In this document: piece by piece, positions 18,959 to 28,390 of the stretch
Numbering within the stretch: position 1 is the first letter of the stretch
How the letters are laid out: each line of letters opens with the position of its first letter
From: Comamonadaceae bacterium CG12_big_fil_rev_8_21_14_0_65_59_15
GTDB taxonomy: Bacteria > Pseudomonadota > Gammaproteobacteria > Burkholderiales > Burkholderiaceae_C
Direction of reading: 5' to 3'
Assembly (NCBI GenBank): GCA_002786915.1
Contig: PCUV01000029.1
Span: 1 to 56,321 of the forward strand
Length of the DNA: 56,321 nucleotides
Position numbers and translations under genes: made by a program
The notes under the pieces: generated by a model
The model's database searches: none
What the model saw: the letters and a program-made list of their open reading frames with translations, nothing else
Told to the model about the DNA's origin: nothing

Positions 18959-19175
18959 TTCAATTCATCCTTTGCAATCAAATCATTGTCCCGACGGGTC
19001 TTCGAACTTTGAAAAGCCGCCATTAGACCGTCGTTGCCAGATCGAAACTTGAGATAAATCAGGTTTTGGCCAAAAAGCCAGTCCGAACACCCGCAGGGGG
19101 AATGCATCGGGTACGAATCAAAGTAGGGTCTGCGCGAAGACATCGACGCACCACGTTGCATCGCAACCCGGCAGA

Positions 19176-20141
19176 TCAGCGCAGCAGCGCCACCGCCACC
19201 GAAAAAGTGACAAACGCGGCCGCAGTGGACACCAGAATGATGCGTGCCACCCGGCCGTTGTCAGCACCAAAGCGCTCGGCCAGCAGTGACACATTGCTGG
19301 CGCTGGGCAACGCCGCCACCAGCACGATCACGGTCAGTGCAAAGCGCTCCAGTGGCAACCCCAACCGGATCAGCCCCGCGCCCACCAGCAGCACCAGCAA
19401 CGGGTGCAAAAACAACTTGAGCAAGGCCACCGGCAGATAGTCGTCCAGCCGGGGGGCTGACGCATGGCCCGCAGCGGCGAGCAGTTGCGAGCGCGCCAAC
19501 ACCGCGCCAATGGTGAACAGCGCCACGGGCGATGCCGCATCGGCCAGCATGCCCACCACCTTGCCTACGGGGCCCGGCAGCTCAAACCCCAACACCGACG
19601 CCAGCGCGCCAAGCAAAATGGACCATGGCATGGGGTTGGTCAACACGCCTTTGAGCGCGTTTTTGAGCGCCTTGGCCACGCCGTGCTTGTCGGCACCGTC
19701 CAGCCTGGAGAGCGCAATGCACAGCGAGCTGATGACGATCATGTCGATGGCCATGGTGATGATGGTCGGCCCCGCCGCCCCCGCGCCCAGCAACGCCACC
19801 AGCAGCGGCACGCCCATGAAGCCAGAGTTGGGAAAAGCAGCGACCAACGCGCCAAAAGCCGCGTCGTTCCAGCCGATGCGTGCATTCAGACTGGTCGCCA
19901 CGGTAAACGCCACCATGATCAGGCCGCACAGCGTCCAGGTGAGCGCCACCGACACGTCCAGCAGCTGCCCAATCGGTGTGTTGGCGCCAAAGCGGTACAG
20001 CATGCACGGCAAGGCGAAAAACAGCACAAAACCGTTCAGCCCGGGGATGGCTTCCAGCGGCAGCATGCGCCTGCGCGCAGCCAGGTAACCGCACAGCACC
20101 AGCGCAAAAAACGGAAAAGTGATCAGGAAGATGTTCAGCAC
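19176..20141 (-). CDS. AEC (auxin efflux carrier) family transporter
   Basis: 321 residues, about ten predicted membrane helices in two halves of the bile-acid/auxin carrier fold. NSGFMGVPLL in the middle and LPSASNVSLLAERFG near the C-terminus are AEC hallmarks. Bacterial members export or import organic acids such as malate or malonate; the substrate here is unknown. The start is GTG at 20141 with little ribosome-site support. It lies downstream of the M48 protease gene on the same strand, about 134 bases apart. Confidence 0.85.
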   Translation of the reverse strand: MLNIFLITFPFFALVLCGYLAARRRMLPLEAIPGLNGFVLFFALPCMLYRFGANTPIGQLLDVSVALTWTLCGLIMVAFTVATSLNARIGWNDAAFGALVAAFPNSGFMGVPLLVALLGAGAAGPTIITMAIDMIVISSLCIALSRLDGADKHGVAKALKNALKGVLTNPMPWSILLGALASVLGFELPGPVGKVVGMLADAASPVALFTIGAVLARSQLLAAAGHASAPRLDDYLPVALLKLFLHPLLVLLVGAGLIRLGLPLERFALTVIVLVAALPSASNVSLLAERFGADNGRVARIILVSTAAAFVTFSVAVALLR

Positions 20142-20221
20142 AGAGAGATTGTCACCGTCACGGTGAACTGGCTGTGGCTGGGTGCATGGTGCGCCTTTGG
20201 AACGTGCTTCAATTTACAGAA

Positions 20222-20280
20222 CAAAATGGCTTCTAGCCCTTATTTTAAAAGTGCAAGCAGCTCTATTTATAGTAGCTATT
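20222..20280 (+). repeat. Copy 2 of the coding-tolerant repeat, intergenic
   Basis: AATGGCTTCTAGCCCTTATT, AAAAGTGCAAGCAGCTCTA, TTATAGTAGCTATT. This is the only copy that is largely outside a gene; its right edge supplies the TAG stop of the M48 protease (20276-20278 on the minus strand). Confidence 0.6.
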
Positions 20281-21772
20281 CAATCACCTTGACCAAGCTG
20301 CCGACGGTGGGTGCACCGCTGCCGTAATAGCCGTTGATCAGGCGCAACTGCGCTTGTGCGTTGGGCACCGGCGAAGTCTTGGCCAACTGGGCAAAACCGC
20401 CGCGCGGGAAGGGCGCTGTCTGCACCACCCAGGGCTTGGCTGCGGCACGCTCAGATGCACTCAGGGGCCTGAAGCTGCTGCGCGCCTGCGCCAGTGCCAC
20501 GTTGGCATTGCGCAATGCCGTGGCATTTTTGGCCGCCGGAATCAGCACATAAATGGTTTGATCCGGGCCGCTGACCAGCGTGGCATCCACACTCTGTGCC
20601 TGCCCCTGCGCGTTGGCACGGCTGCCCACAAAACGCGTGGCTTGCAAGCCATTGAGCGTGAGGCGCTCTGCGTTGCCCTGGCTGGGCTTGATCAGGTTTC
20701 GGATGACCTCGTCGTGCGTGCGCCCAGCTTGCTTGGGCGCCACCCGAACCATCAAGGCGGCGTCGCCCGCAGCGCTGACCAGCGCCAATTGCGTGGCGTC
20801 GTTTTGTATCTTCCAGCCCACGGGGGCCGTCAGCGCGATGCCCAGCCCCGGGTGATAAAAGTGCTGCCCGCGCGTCACACCCTGCTCGGCGCTTTCACCA
20901 AAGGCCAGGCCGCTGATGACCTTCAAATAGCGGCTGCGGCCCTCATCGACATAGTCACCACGGTACTGGTCAGCCAGTTCGGTGATCTGCTGCAGGCGCT
21001 GGTCGTTACTGGGGTGCGAAGCCAGCCAGTTGTTGCCCGTGCTGACGGTACGACCCGCGGCACGCGCCTGGTCCGCCGCAAAACGCTCCTGGTCTTTCAG
21101 CGCGGCGATGACATGGATCATGTTGCGCGGGTTGTAGGCGCTGCGTGCCAGGTACTCTGCGCCCAGGGTGTCGGCCTGCAGTTCCTGATCACGCCCGTAC
21201 GACGCAATAAAACCCGCAGCGGCCGTCTGCGACACGTCGCTGGCCAGGCGTCCGGCGCCGGCCACGCCCTGGCTTTCCAGAACTGCGCCCAGCACGGTGG
21301 CGGCCAGCACGCCCAGACCGGCGTCTTGCTGGCGCGTGGCGCGCTGGGCGCCATGGCGCGCCGTCACGTGGCCAATTTCATGCCCCATCACACCGGCTAG
21401 CTCGGCTTCGGACTGCAAATACGCCATGATGCCGCGTGTCACGTACACATACCCGCCGGGCAGCGCAAAAGCGTTGATCTCGGGGCTGTCGAGCACGGTA
21501 AAGTGCCACTGCAACTGGTTGCGGTGCGACAACTTGGCCAGGCGCTGGCCCAGGTTGTTGACATAAGTTTGCACCCGTGCGTCTTTCACCACGCCGTATT
21601 CCTGCAACACCTCTTTGTGCGCCTGCGCGCCCTGGGTAATTTCGTCCTGCTCGCTCATCACTGAGCGTTCGGCCTGGCCGGTGACCGGGTTGACGACCGC
21701 GCTACCGCAGCCGGTCAGCAGCGCCGAGGCCAGCAACAAGGGTCGTACCAAGTGGTTAAAAGACAGTTTCAT
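20276..21772 (-). CDS. M48 family metalloprotease lipoprotein
   Basis: 498 residues from ATG 21772. The lipobox LLTGC (C22) marks an outer-membrane lipoprotein. The zinc motif HEIGHVTARHG (131-141) and the distal EYLARSAYNPRN segment, which carries the third zinc ligand, belong to the BepA/LoiP-type M48 peptidases that process or degrade misassembled outer-membrane proteins. After about residue 285 comes a second domain (LAFGESAEQG ... RHPGLGI-type block and a C-terminal RFVGSRANAQG stretch) instead of the TPR repeats of BepA, similar to other betaproteobacterial two-domain M48 proteins. The stop codon is provided by a repeat copy. The gene diverges from dbpA with 38 bases between. Confidence 0.9.
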   Translation of the reverse strand: MKLSFNHLVRPLLLASALLTGCGSAVVNPVTGQAERSVMSEQDEITQGAQAHKEVLQEYGVVKDARVQTYVNNLGQRLAKLSHRNQLQWHFTVLDSPEINAFALPGGYVYVTRGIMAYLQSEAELAGVMGHEIGHVTARHGAQRATRQQDAGLGVLAATVLGAVLESQGVAGAGRLASDVSQTAAAGFIASYGRDQELQADTLGAEYLARSAYNPRNMIHVIAALKDQERFAADQARAAGRTVSTGNNWLASHPSNDQRLQQITELADQYRGDYVDEGRSRYLKVISGLAFGESAEQGVTRGQHFYHPGLGIALTAPVGWKIQNDATQLALVSAAGDAALMVRVAPKQAGRTHDEVIRNLIKPSQGNAERLTLNGLQATRFVGSRANAQGQAQSVDATLVSGPDQTIYVLIPAAKNATALRNANVALAQARSSFRPLSASERAAAKPWVVQTAPFPRGGFAQLAKTSPVPNAQAQLRLINGYYGSGAPTVGSLVKVIE

Positions 21773-21810
21773 GCACAGGCTCCTGGGTCCGCAATGTCGA
21801 TAATCATCGC

Positions 21811-23199
21811 ATGACAAGCACCCCACCTCTTCTGTTTAGCTCACTTTCCCTGCACCCGGCCACGCTGACGAACCTGGCACAGTTGGGTTATGCAGAGATG
21901 ACGCCCATCCAGGCGGCCAGTCTGCCCGCCGCCCTGGCGGGGCGCGACTTGATCGCCCAGGCGCAAACCGGCAGCGGCAAAACCGCCGCCTTTGGCCTGG
22001 CCTTGCTGGAGCGTCTCAACCCGCGTCGTTTTGCGGTGCAAGCCCTGGTGCTATGCCCCACGCGCGAGCTGGCCGACCAGGTGACGGTGGAAATCCGCCG
22101 CCTGGCACGCGCGCTGGACAACATCAAGGTGGTCACACTGTGCGGTGGCGTGGCCCTGCGCGGCCAGCGCGCCAGTCTGGAAAACGGAGCGCACATTGTG
22201 GTGGGCACACCGGGGCGGGTAATGGACCACCTGGCGCGCGGCACCCTGGCCCTGGAAGCCCTCAACACGCTGGTACTGGACGAAGCCGACCGCATGCTCG
22301 ACATGGGCTTTTTCGATGACATTGCGACGGTCACCCAACAATGCCCGCCCGAGCGCCAAACGCTGCTGTTTTCGGCCACCTACCCGCCGGGCATTGAGCG
22401 GCTGGCACAACAGTTCATGCGCTCGCCCGAGCGCATCACGGTGCAGGCACCGGTCACCGAAAGCCTGATCGAGCAGCGCTTTTACGAAGTCACGCGCGCC
22501 ACCCGCTTTGCCACCGTGGCCAAACTGCTGAACCACTTCAGACCCGTCAGCACGCTGGCTTTTTGCAATACCAAACAGCAATGCAAAGACCTGGTGGGCT
22601 ATCTGCAGCAGCAGGGCTTCAGCGCGCTGGCGCTGTACGGTGAGCTGGAGCAACGCGAGCGCGACCAGGTGCTGGCGCAGTTTGCCAACCGCAGCACCTC
22701 TGTGCTGGTGGCCACCGATGTGGCCTCGCGCGGCATCGACATCAAGGAGCTGGAAGCGGTCATCAATGTCGATATCACGCCTGACCCCGAGGTGCATGTA
22801 CACCGCATCGGCCGCACCGGGCGCGCCGGTGAAAGCGGCCTGGCGCTAAGCCTGGCCAGCCTGGACGAGATGGGCGCAGTGGGCAAAATTGAGCAGTATC
22901 AGAACATACCCTCGGTCTGGCACAAACTCGAAGAGCTGACGCCCACTGGCGCGGGGCCTTTGCTGCCGCCCATGGTGACGCTGCAAATTCTGGGCGGGCG
23001 CAAAGAAAAAATCCGCCCCGGCGACGTGCTGGGCGCACTCACTGCTGATGCCACTTTTGCGCGGGAACAGATTGGCAAGATCACGGTCACCGACTTCACC
23101 ACCTTTGTGGCGGTGCAGCGCGAGCTGGCGCTGGCGGCGTTGCAAAAACTCAACAACGGCAAAGTCAAGGGCAAAAGCGTCAAGGCTCGCCTGCTGTGA
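21811..23199 (+). CDS. dbpA: ATP-dependent RNA helicase DbpA
   Basis: 462 residues. DEAD-box helicase motifs: Q-motif region (LGYAEMTPIQAASLP), Walker A AQTGSGKT, VLDEADRMLDMGF, SAT (FSATYP), and VATDVASRGIDIK / HRIGRTGRAGE. The last 75 residues form the DbpA RNA-binding domain (LQILGGRKEKIRPGDVLGAL, IGKITVTDFTTFVAV), which directs the enzyme to hairpin 92 of 23S rRNA during 50S subunit assembly. This domain separates DbpA from other DEAD-box proteins. The gene starts 38 bases from the divergent M48 gene, so their promoters overlap. Confidence 0.94.
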   Translation: MTSTPPLLFSSLSLHPATLTNLAQLGYAEMTPIQAASLPAALAGRDLIAQAQTGSGKTAAFGLALLERLNPRRFAVQALVLCPTRELADQVTVEIRRLARALDNIKVVTLCGGVALRGQRASLENGAHIVVGTPGRVMDHLARGTLALEALNTLVLDEADRMLDMGFFDDIATVTQQCPPERQTLLFSATYPPGIERLAQQFMRSPERITVQAPVTESLIEQRFYEVTRATRFATVAKLLNHFRPVSTLAFCNTKQQCKDLVGYLQQQGFSALALYGELEQRERDQVLAQFANRSTSVLVATDVASRGIDIKELEAVINVDITPDPEVHVHRIGRTGRAGESGLALSLASLDEMGAVGKIEQYQNIPSVWHKLEELTPTGAGPLLPPMVTLQILGGRKEKIRPGDVLGALTADATFAREQIGKITVTDFTTFVAVQRELALAALQKLNNGKVKGKSVKARLL

Positions 23200-23394
23200 C
23201 GCTTGCGCAGCCAGGCATTGTTGCGCAATCGTGCATACCCCGGGTGTTGGCGCGCAATGGACTGCCATCCTGTCAGGTAATTTCTGACATCAACTTGCGC
23301 CAAACGCTGACTTCATTTTTAATTGACGCAGGGATACAGTCCATTTCAACGGTTTGCGAATGGCAAAACGTGTTTGATCCACCCGGAGCCTGGC

Positions 23395-23652
23395 ATGACG
23401 ACCTACAGCGAAACATTTAACCCGTTCAGCCTGATGATGGAGCCAGAGCGCGTGCTCGCCACGGTGGCGCGCTCAAGCCAATTGCGCGCACTGCGTCGGC
23501 ACAAACTGCATCCCCTGGACAAACCGTTGATTCCGCTGTCGGCACAAGCACTGGCGCGTCAAGTCGAACTAGACGACGCTGCGTGCGGGAACGACAACGA
23601 ACTGCCCGATCTGCACGACCCTGACGCGCTGGACGACTACCTGCTGAACTAA
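23395..23652 (+). CDS. Small conserved-type hypothetical protein
   Basis: 85 residues from ATG 23395, with GGAG 7 bases upstream; the longer frame from 23323 lacks support. The N-terminal part is basic (SSQLRALRRHKLHPLDKP) and the tail strongly acidic (LDDAACGNDNELPDLHDPDALDDY). No membrane segment, no Cys pair and no fold I recognise. The charge split suggests a small interacting or regulatory protein. Stand-alone gene between dbpA and the second EAL protein. Confidence 0.55.
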   Translation: MTTYSETFNPFSLMMEPERVLATVARSSQLRALRRHKLHPLDKPLIPLSAQALARQVELDDAACGNDNELPDLHDPDALDDYLLN

Positions 23653-23961
23653 GCTGCACAAGCGATTTGCAACAACGCAGTTCGCCCTGTCATGCCGGAC
23701 TTGATCCGGCATCTATGCATTTGGGGTCATGCACTGCGGATCGTTGTCCGCCATGATCGCTCTGTTTCCTGCTTAGGGGGGCATGGCTGCCCTGCTCAAG
23801 CGCGTGCGTGGGATGCCCAATAAGCGAGACGTGGGGGCGCGGTTTGACGGGCTGATTTGACGATGGGGCGCAAGGTGCACAATCGCGGCTCAAGAAAATA
23901 AAAACAGTCGCGGGACACCCAGTTTTTTTATGCTGCCATTGGCCCAACTGTTCCAATAAAC
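23653..23961. other. Gene-free interval with a small REP-like palindrome
   Basis: 309 bases without a convincing gene. Apart from the palindrome at 23692-23712 nothing stands out. The last 60 bases are AT-rich and probably hold the promoter of the following gene, but I cannot place a clear -35/-10 pair. Confidence 0.5.
23692..23712. repeat. ATGCCGGA-CTTGA-TCCGGCAT palindrome
   Basis: A perfect 8-bp stem with a 5-base loop. Sequences of the type CATGCCGGACTTGATCCGGC are widespread dispersed repeats in proteobacteria. Single copy here. Confidence 0.6.
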
Positions 23962-26900
23962 ATGGGCTTGCATTCTTTTATTTCACATTCGATCAAAACG
24001 CGCGTCACGTTTTTTTCGCTGATGATTTTTGTTGTCAGTATCTGGGGCCTGGGTTTTTATGCCAGTCACACCTTGCGGGTCGAACTACAGCAAGAGTTGG
24101 GGCAACAGCAACTCGCCGCCGTCACTTCTGTGGCAGCAGGCATCAACCACGAGTTGCAAGAGCGACTGGACGTGCTGCTGCTGGTGGCGCAGCGCATTGA
24201 CTCCAAGCAGTTTCAAAACGACGCCGTGTTGCGCGACACACTTGGGTCATTGCCGATTTTCGGTACGCTGTTTAACGCCGGTGCGATGATTGTTGACGTC
24301 AACGGCACGGTGCGCGTCACGATACCGCAAACGCAGGCCACGCTGGGCAACGTCCTGTCCGTGGACGCCATTGCGCAGGCCATCAAGCGGGGGCAAGCGT
24401 CGGTCGGTCAGCCTGTCATGCACCCTGCGCTGCGCGTCCCCATGTTGACCTTGGCGGTGCCGATCCGCAATGCCAGGGGCGACGTGATTGGGGCGCTCGC
24501 CGGGTTGAATAACCTGAACCTGCCCAACATGCTCGATACCGTCAGTGAGGCTCATTATGGTCGAACCGGGAGCTATTTGCTGGTGTCGCGGCCAGCCCGC
24601 AGGGTCATTATCACCAGTGGTAAAAAACGTTTCATGGACGCTGCGCCGGCACCGGGCATCAGCCCCCTGATTGACCGCTTCATGAATGGTGAAGAAGTCT
24701 CTGCGGTGTTTGATGATCCCTTCAGGGTTGAAACCCTGACGGCAGCCAAGTCAGTGCCGCTTGCCAATTGGTACGTCGCTGCTGCGCTGCCAACCGCCGA
24801 GGCTTTCGCGCCCATTGCCACCATGCAGCGGCACATCATGCTGGCCACTTTGGTGTTGACGTTGCTCGCCGGTGGTCTGACCTGGTGGATGTTGCGCCGC
24901 CAACTCTCGCCTCTGCTGCACACGGCCAAAACCTTGGCAGATCTGGCGCAAGAGCCGCATTGCCCGACTGTCTTGCCGATCGTCCATGACGATGAAATTG
25001 GCCGGGTGGTCGCTGGTTTCAACCAATTGCTGACCAAGCTGCAACAGCGCGAAACTTTGTTGCAACAGATTCTCGATACCTCAAGCTCGGCTATTTTTGT
25101 CATTGATCCGAAAGGTCAAATCGCCCAGGCCAACCGACGCATGACCGAGATGTTTGGCTGGCCGGCGCCGGAACTGCTCGGGCGCAAGTATGTGGGCCTG
25201 GTGCAGCCGTCACAGCGCGAAGCCGGGCGCAACAATATGCTCGATTTGCTCAGCAATAAAGTTGCATCGAGCGATCTTGACCGCCTGTATTGGCGCGCCG
25301 ATGGTTCCGAATTCTGGGGTCATTTGACGTGCCGCGGGTTTCATGACGTGGCGTGCAACGAGCACCGCTTTGTTGGCGTCATCGCCGACATCACTGAACG
25401 CGTGCAATCTGAACAGTTTGAGCGCTTGCGCAGCCGCATCCTGGAGAAGCTCACGATGGACGCGCCGCTGGGGCTGATCCTTGCCGCGTTGGTCAGTGGC
25501 GTCGAAGAGCTTAACCCGGGGGCAAGATGCGCCATCTTGCGGGTGAGCAAGGATGGTCAGCACCTGGGGCAATGTGTCGGCCCCCAGTTGCCTGATTTTT
25601 TCCGCTCTTCGATGGAAGGTATTGAAATCAGCCAGCAGGCCTGGCCCTGTTCCCAGGCTGTTTGGAGTCGGCAGCTCGTGGTTCAAGCCGATTTGGCTGG
25701 AGCGACTAGCGATCCGGCGCTCAAAGCCTGTGCCGAGCGCGCTGGCATCGCTGCGTGTTTGGCACAACCCGTGTTTTCCGCCACCGGACAAGTGTGCGGC
25801 GTGGTGACGCTTTATTTCAGCGCCGTCCATCACCCGACGGCGGCCCAAATCACGTCGGTGGAGCGGTTTGCACGGGTCGTCAGTGTGGTCATTGAACGGC
25901 ATACGGCGGCGCAAAAAATCCGCGACAGTGAGGCGCGTTTTCGCACTCTCATTGAAGAGTCTCCGGCGGCTATTTCGGTACATAGAAACTCCCGCATGGT
26001 GTACCTCAATCCGGCCGCAGTGAACTTGCTTGGGGCCAGTAGCGCGCAGCAGGTGATCGGCAAAAGTATGCTTGATCTGATCCACCCGTCATCACATGAA
26101 CTGGCTTTAAGTCGCGCCAACGCGATTGCCATCAGTGGTGAACCAGCCCCTTTGGTGGATGAAATTTTTCTCCGGTTTGACGGCACACCGATCGACGTTG
26201 AGGTGCAGAGCACGGCCATCATGTATGAGGGCGAGTCGGCGATTCGCACCGCGTTTCGCGATATCACCGAGCGCAAGCAGGCGCGCGACAAGTTGCAACT
26301 GGCGGCCAACGTGTTTACGCACGCGCGTGAATGCATTCTGATTGCCGATGCGTGCGCTGTCGTGGTTGATGTCAATGAAGCGTTTTGCCGTGTTTCTGGC
26401 TATGCACGTGAAGAAGTTCTGGGCCGTAGCGCCGATATTTTCAGATCGGTGCGATCGGGGAAAAAATGGTTCGCCATGATGCGCCTGGAGCTAAAAAAAC
26501 ATGGCCATTGGAGCGGTGAAGTCTGGAGTCAACGCAAAAATGAAGAATCTTTTCCGGTCATGCTAACCGTGAGCGCGGTGCGCTCCGAGCAGGGCGACAT
26601 CAAAAACTATGTGGCGCTGTTTTCTGACATCAGCGCGATCAAGGAGCATCAGCGCGAGCTCGAACAGATTGCCCATTTTGACGCCCTGACAAACCTGCCC
26701 AACCGGGTGCTGCTGGGCGACCGCTTGCAACAGGGCATGATGCAAACGCAACGTCGTGGTCAGATGTTGGCTCTGACGTATCTGGATCTCGATGGCTTCA
26801 AGGCCATCAATGACCAACATGGCCATGACGCGGGTGATCTGCTGCTTAAAACCGTGTCAGCGCGCATGAAACAAGCCTTGCGCGAGGGGGATACGCTGGC

Positions 26901-27981
26901 ACGCATGGGCGGTGACGAATTTGTCGCCGTATTGCTGGACCTGCATGACAGCCAGGACTGCCTACCGATGCTCAAGCGGCTGTTACTGGCAGCGGCAGAG
27001 CCCGTCAAGTTTGGCGCGATAACGATCAGTGTCTCGGCCAGTCTGGGGGTCACTTTTTTCCCGCAGGGGCAAGAGGTTGAGGCCGACCAGCTGATTCGCC
27101 AGGCCGATCAAGCCATGTACCACGCCAAGCAGACGGGCAAAAACCGCTACCACTTTTTTGATGCCGAACAAGACCGCACGGTGCGCGGTCATCATGAAAG
27201 CATTGAACGTATTGCACAGGCGTTGAGCCAGCGTGAATTTGTCCTTTATTACCAGCCCAAGGTGAATATGCGCACCGGCGCCGTGGTGGGTGTCGAGGCG
27301 CTGATTCGCTGGCAGCACCCAGAGCAGGGCTTGTTGGCACCGGCCCGGTTTTTGCCTGTGATTGAAGATCATCCGTTGGCGGTGGCCATGGGTGAATGGG
27401 TCATCGATACCGCGCTGACGCAGCAAGCCCTCTGGCAGGCGCAAGGGATTGACACGCCAATCAGTGTGAATGTCGGGGCTCGGCAGTTGCAGCAGGCCGA
27501 TTTTGTCGCTCGCTTGACGGCGCTGTTAAACGCGCACCCCGAAGTGAAGCCTTTCCGGCTTGAAATCGAAGTGCTTGAAACCAGTGCCATCCAGGATTGG
27601 ATTGGCGTCTCGCAGGTGATCGAAACCTGCCGCGAGATTGGCGTGCTGTTTGCCATGGACGATTTTGGCACCGGCTATTCGTCGCTCACTTATCTGAAAC
27701 GCCTGCAAGTGAACTTGCTCAAAATCGACCAGAGTTTTGTGCGTGACATGCTCGAAGATACGGATGATTTGGCTATTTTGCGCGGCGTCATTGGCCTGGC
27801 CCAGGCGTTTCGGCGTGATGTCATTGCAGAAGGGGTGGAGACTGTTGCCCATGGTGCAGCCCTGTTGCAGTTGGGTTGTGATGTGGCGCAAGGCTACGGC
27901 ATTGCCCGGCCGATGCCGGCCGATCAATTTCCGGCCTGGGCCGCAAGCTGGACGCCCGATCCGGCCTGGCGGGGGATTTGA
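23962..27981 (+). CDS. Membrane dCache/HAMP/PAS/GAF/GGDEF/EAL protein
   Basis: 1339 residues. Membrane helices at about 13-35 and 283-305 enclose a Cache-type periplasmic ligand domain; then HAMP (about 305-360), PAS (365-490), GAF (500-640), two PAS (650-890), GGDEF (900-1065) and EAL (1075-1325). The cyclase site is intact: LDLDGFKAINDQHGHDAGD and GGDEF (983-987) with an I-site REGD five residues before. The EAL domain has EAL 1112-1114, DDFGTGYSSL and KIDQSFV, but NVGARQ replaces NVSARQ and EVLETSA replaces the usual ELTES. It may be bifunctional or mainly a cyclase. ATG 23962 fits the first helix; no strong ribosome site. Confidence 0.87.
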   Translation: MGLHSFISHSIKTRVTFFSLMIFVVSIWGLGFYASHTLRVELQQELGQQQLAAVTSVAAGINHELQERLDVLLLVAQRIDSKQFQNDAVLRDTLGSLPIFGTLFNAGAMIVDVNGTVRVTIPQTQATLGNVLSVDAIAQAIKRGQASVGQPVMHPALRVPMLTLAVPIRNARGDVIGALAGLNNLNLPNMLDTVSEAHYGRTGSYLLVSRPARRVIITSGKKRFMDAAPAPGISPLIDRFMNGEEVSAVFDDPFRVETLTAAKSVPLANWYVAAALPTAEAFAPIATMQRHIMLATLVLTLLAGGLTWWMLRRQLSPLLHTAKTLADLAQEPHCPTVLPIVHDDEIGRVVAGFNQLLTKLQQRETLLQQILDTSSSAIFVIDPKGQIAQANRRMTEMFGWPAPELLGRKYVGLVQPSQREAGRNNMLDLLSNKVASSDLDRLYWRADGSEFWGHLTCRGFHDVACNEHRFVGVIADITERVQSEQFERLRSRILEKLTMDAPLGLILAALVSGVEELNPGARCAILRVSKDGQHLGQCVGPQLPDFFRSSMEGIEISQQAWPCSQAVWSRQLVVQADLAGATSDPALKACAERAGIAACLAQPVFSATGQVCGVVTLYFSAVHHPTAAQITSVERFARVVSVVIERHTAAQKIRDSEARFRTLIEESPAAISVHRNSRMVYLNPAAVNLLGASSAQQVIGKSMLDLIHPSSHELALSRANAIAISGEPAPLVDEIFLRFDGTPIDVEVQSTAIMYEGESAIRTAFRDITERKQARDKLQLAANVFTHARECILIADACAVVVDVNEAFCRVSGYAREEVLGRSADIFRSVRSGKKWFAMMRLELKKHGHWSGEVWSQRKNEESFPVMLTVSAVRSEQGDIKNYVALFSDISAIKEHQRELEQIAHFDALTNLPNRVLLGDRLQQGMMQTQRRGQMLALTYLDLDGFKAINDQHGHDAGDLLLKTVSARMKQALREGDTLARMGGDEFVAVLLDLHDSQDCLPMLKRLLLAAAEPVKFGAITISVSASLGVTFFPQGQEVEADQLIRQADQAMYHAKQTGKNRYHFFDAEQDRTVRGHHESIERIAQALSQREFVLYYQPKVNMRTGAVVGVEALIRWQHPEQGLLAPARFLPVIEDHPLAVAMGEWVIDTALTQQALWQAQGIDTPISVNVGARQLQQADFVARLTALLNAHPEVKPFRLEIEVLETSAIQDWIGVSQVIETCREIGVLFAMDDFGTGYSSLTYLKRLQVNLLKIDQSFVRDMLEDTDDLAILRGVIGLAQAFRRDVIAEGVETVAHGAALLQLGCDVAQGYGIARPMPADQFPAWAASWTPDPAWRGI

Positions 27982-28050
27982 CCAACGCTTAAATCCAGGC
28001 TGACGCCGCAGATGCTGAAAGAGGGGCGTCATGGTGAACACAGTGAAGTC

Positions 28051-28075
28051 ATCCATGGCTGCTGAACCCATGGAT
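28051..28075. other. Perfect 8-bp hairpin before a small gene
   Basis: ATCCATGG (28051-28058) and CCATGGAT (28068-28075) pair perfectly around a 9-base loop, 54 bases before the start of the 55-residue gene. No T-run follows. It might end the preceding transcript or structure the leader of the small gene. Confidence 0.4.
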
Positions 28076-28129
28076 GGCGCAGAGCAGCGATAATCGCCCG
28101 CTTTTACCAACTCGCAGGAAAACCACATC

Positions 28130-28297
28130 ATGGCCAAAGAACCCCGTAGTGAAGCTGAACGCAAAGCCACTCCCCGTCCCGTTGCCCCTAAAGGCGTTTG
28201 CTACACCGCGCCGCACGGCCAAAAGCGCAGTCTGGAACGTGGCGTTGCCACCAACAACAAAAAGAACCCGGGCAAGCGCTGCCATCAGGGCGGCTGA
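28130..28297 (+). CDS. Small basic hypothetical protein (55 aa)
   Basis: A 55-residue frame from ATG 28130 with CAGGAAA upstream. Very basic (MAKEPRSEAERKATPRP ... NNKKNPGKRCHQGG), with Gly-Val-Cys-Tyr in the middle and a single Cys near the end. No membrane or signal segment. The composition suits a nucleic-acid- or ribosome-associated peptide, but I recognise no family. It lies alone between the EAL protein and a conserved hypothetical gene. Confidence 0.5.
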   Translation: MAKEPRSEAERKATPRPVAPKGVCYTAPHGQKRSLERGVATNNKKNPGKRCHQGG

Positions 28298-28390
28298 TCC
28301 TTTTGCAACTGTTCAACCGAGCAGTTGAAACCCCTTTACATGCTGACTTTGGGAGCACCTCCGCAAAGCCCGCTGTGTTCCTGTTTGCCC

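Noticed and set aside
23203..23228. Terminator after dbpA (TTGCGCA ... TGCGCAA)
   Set aside because: The 7-bp stem has a long loop and no T-run.
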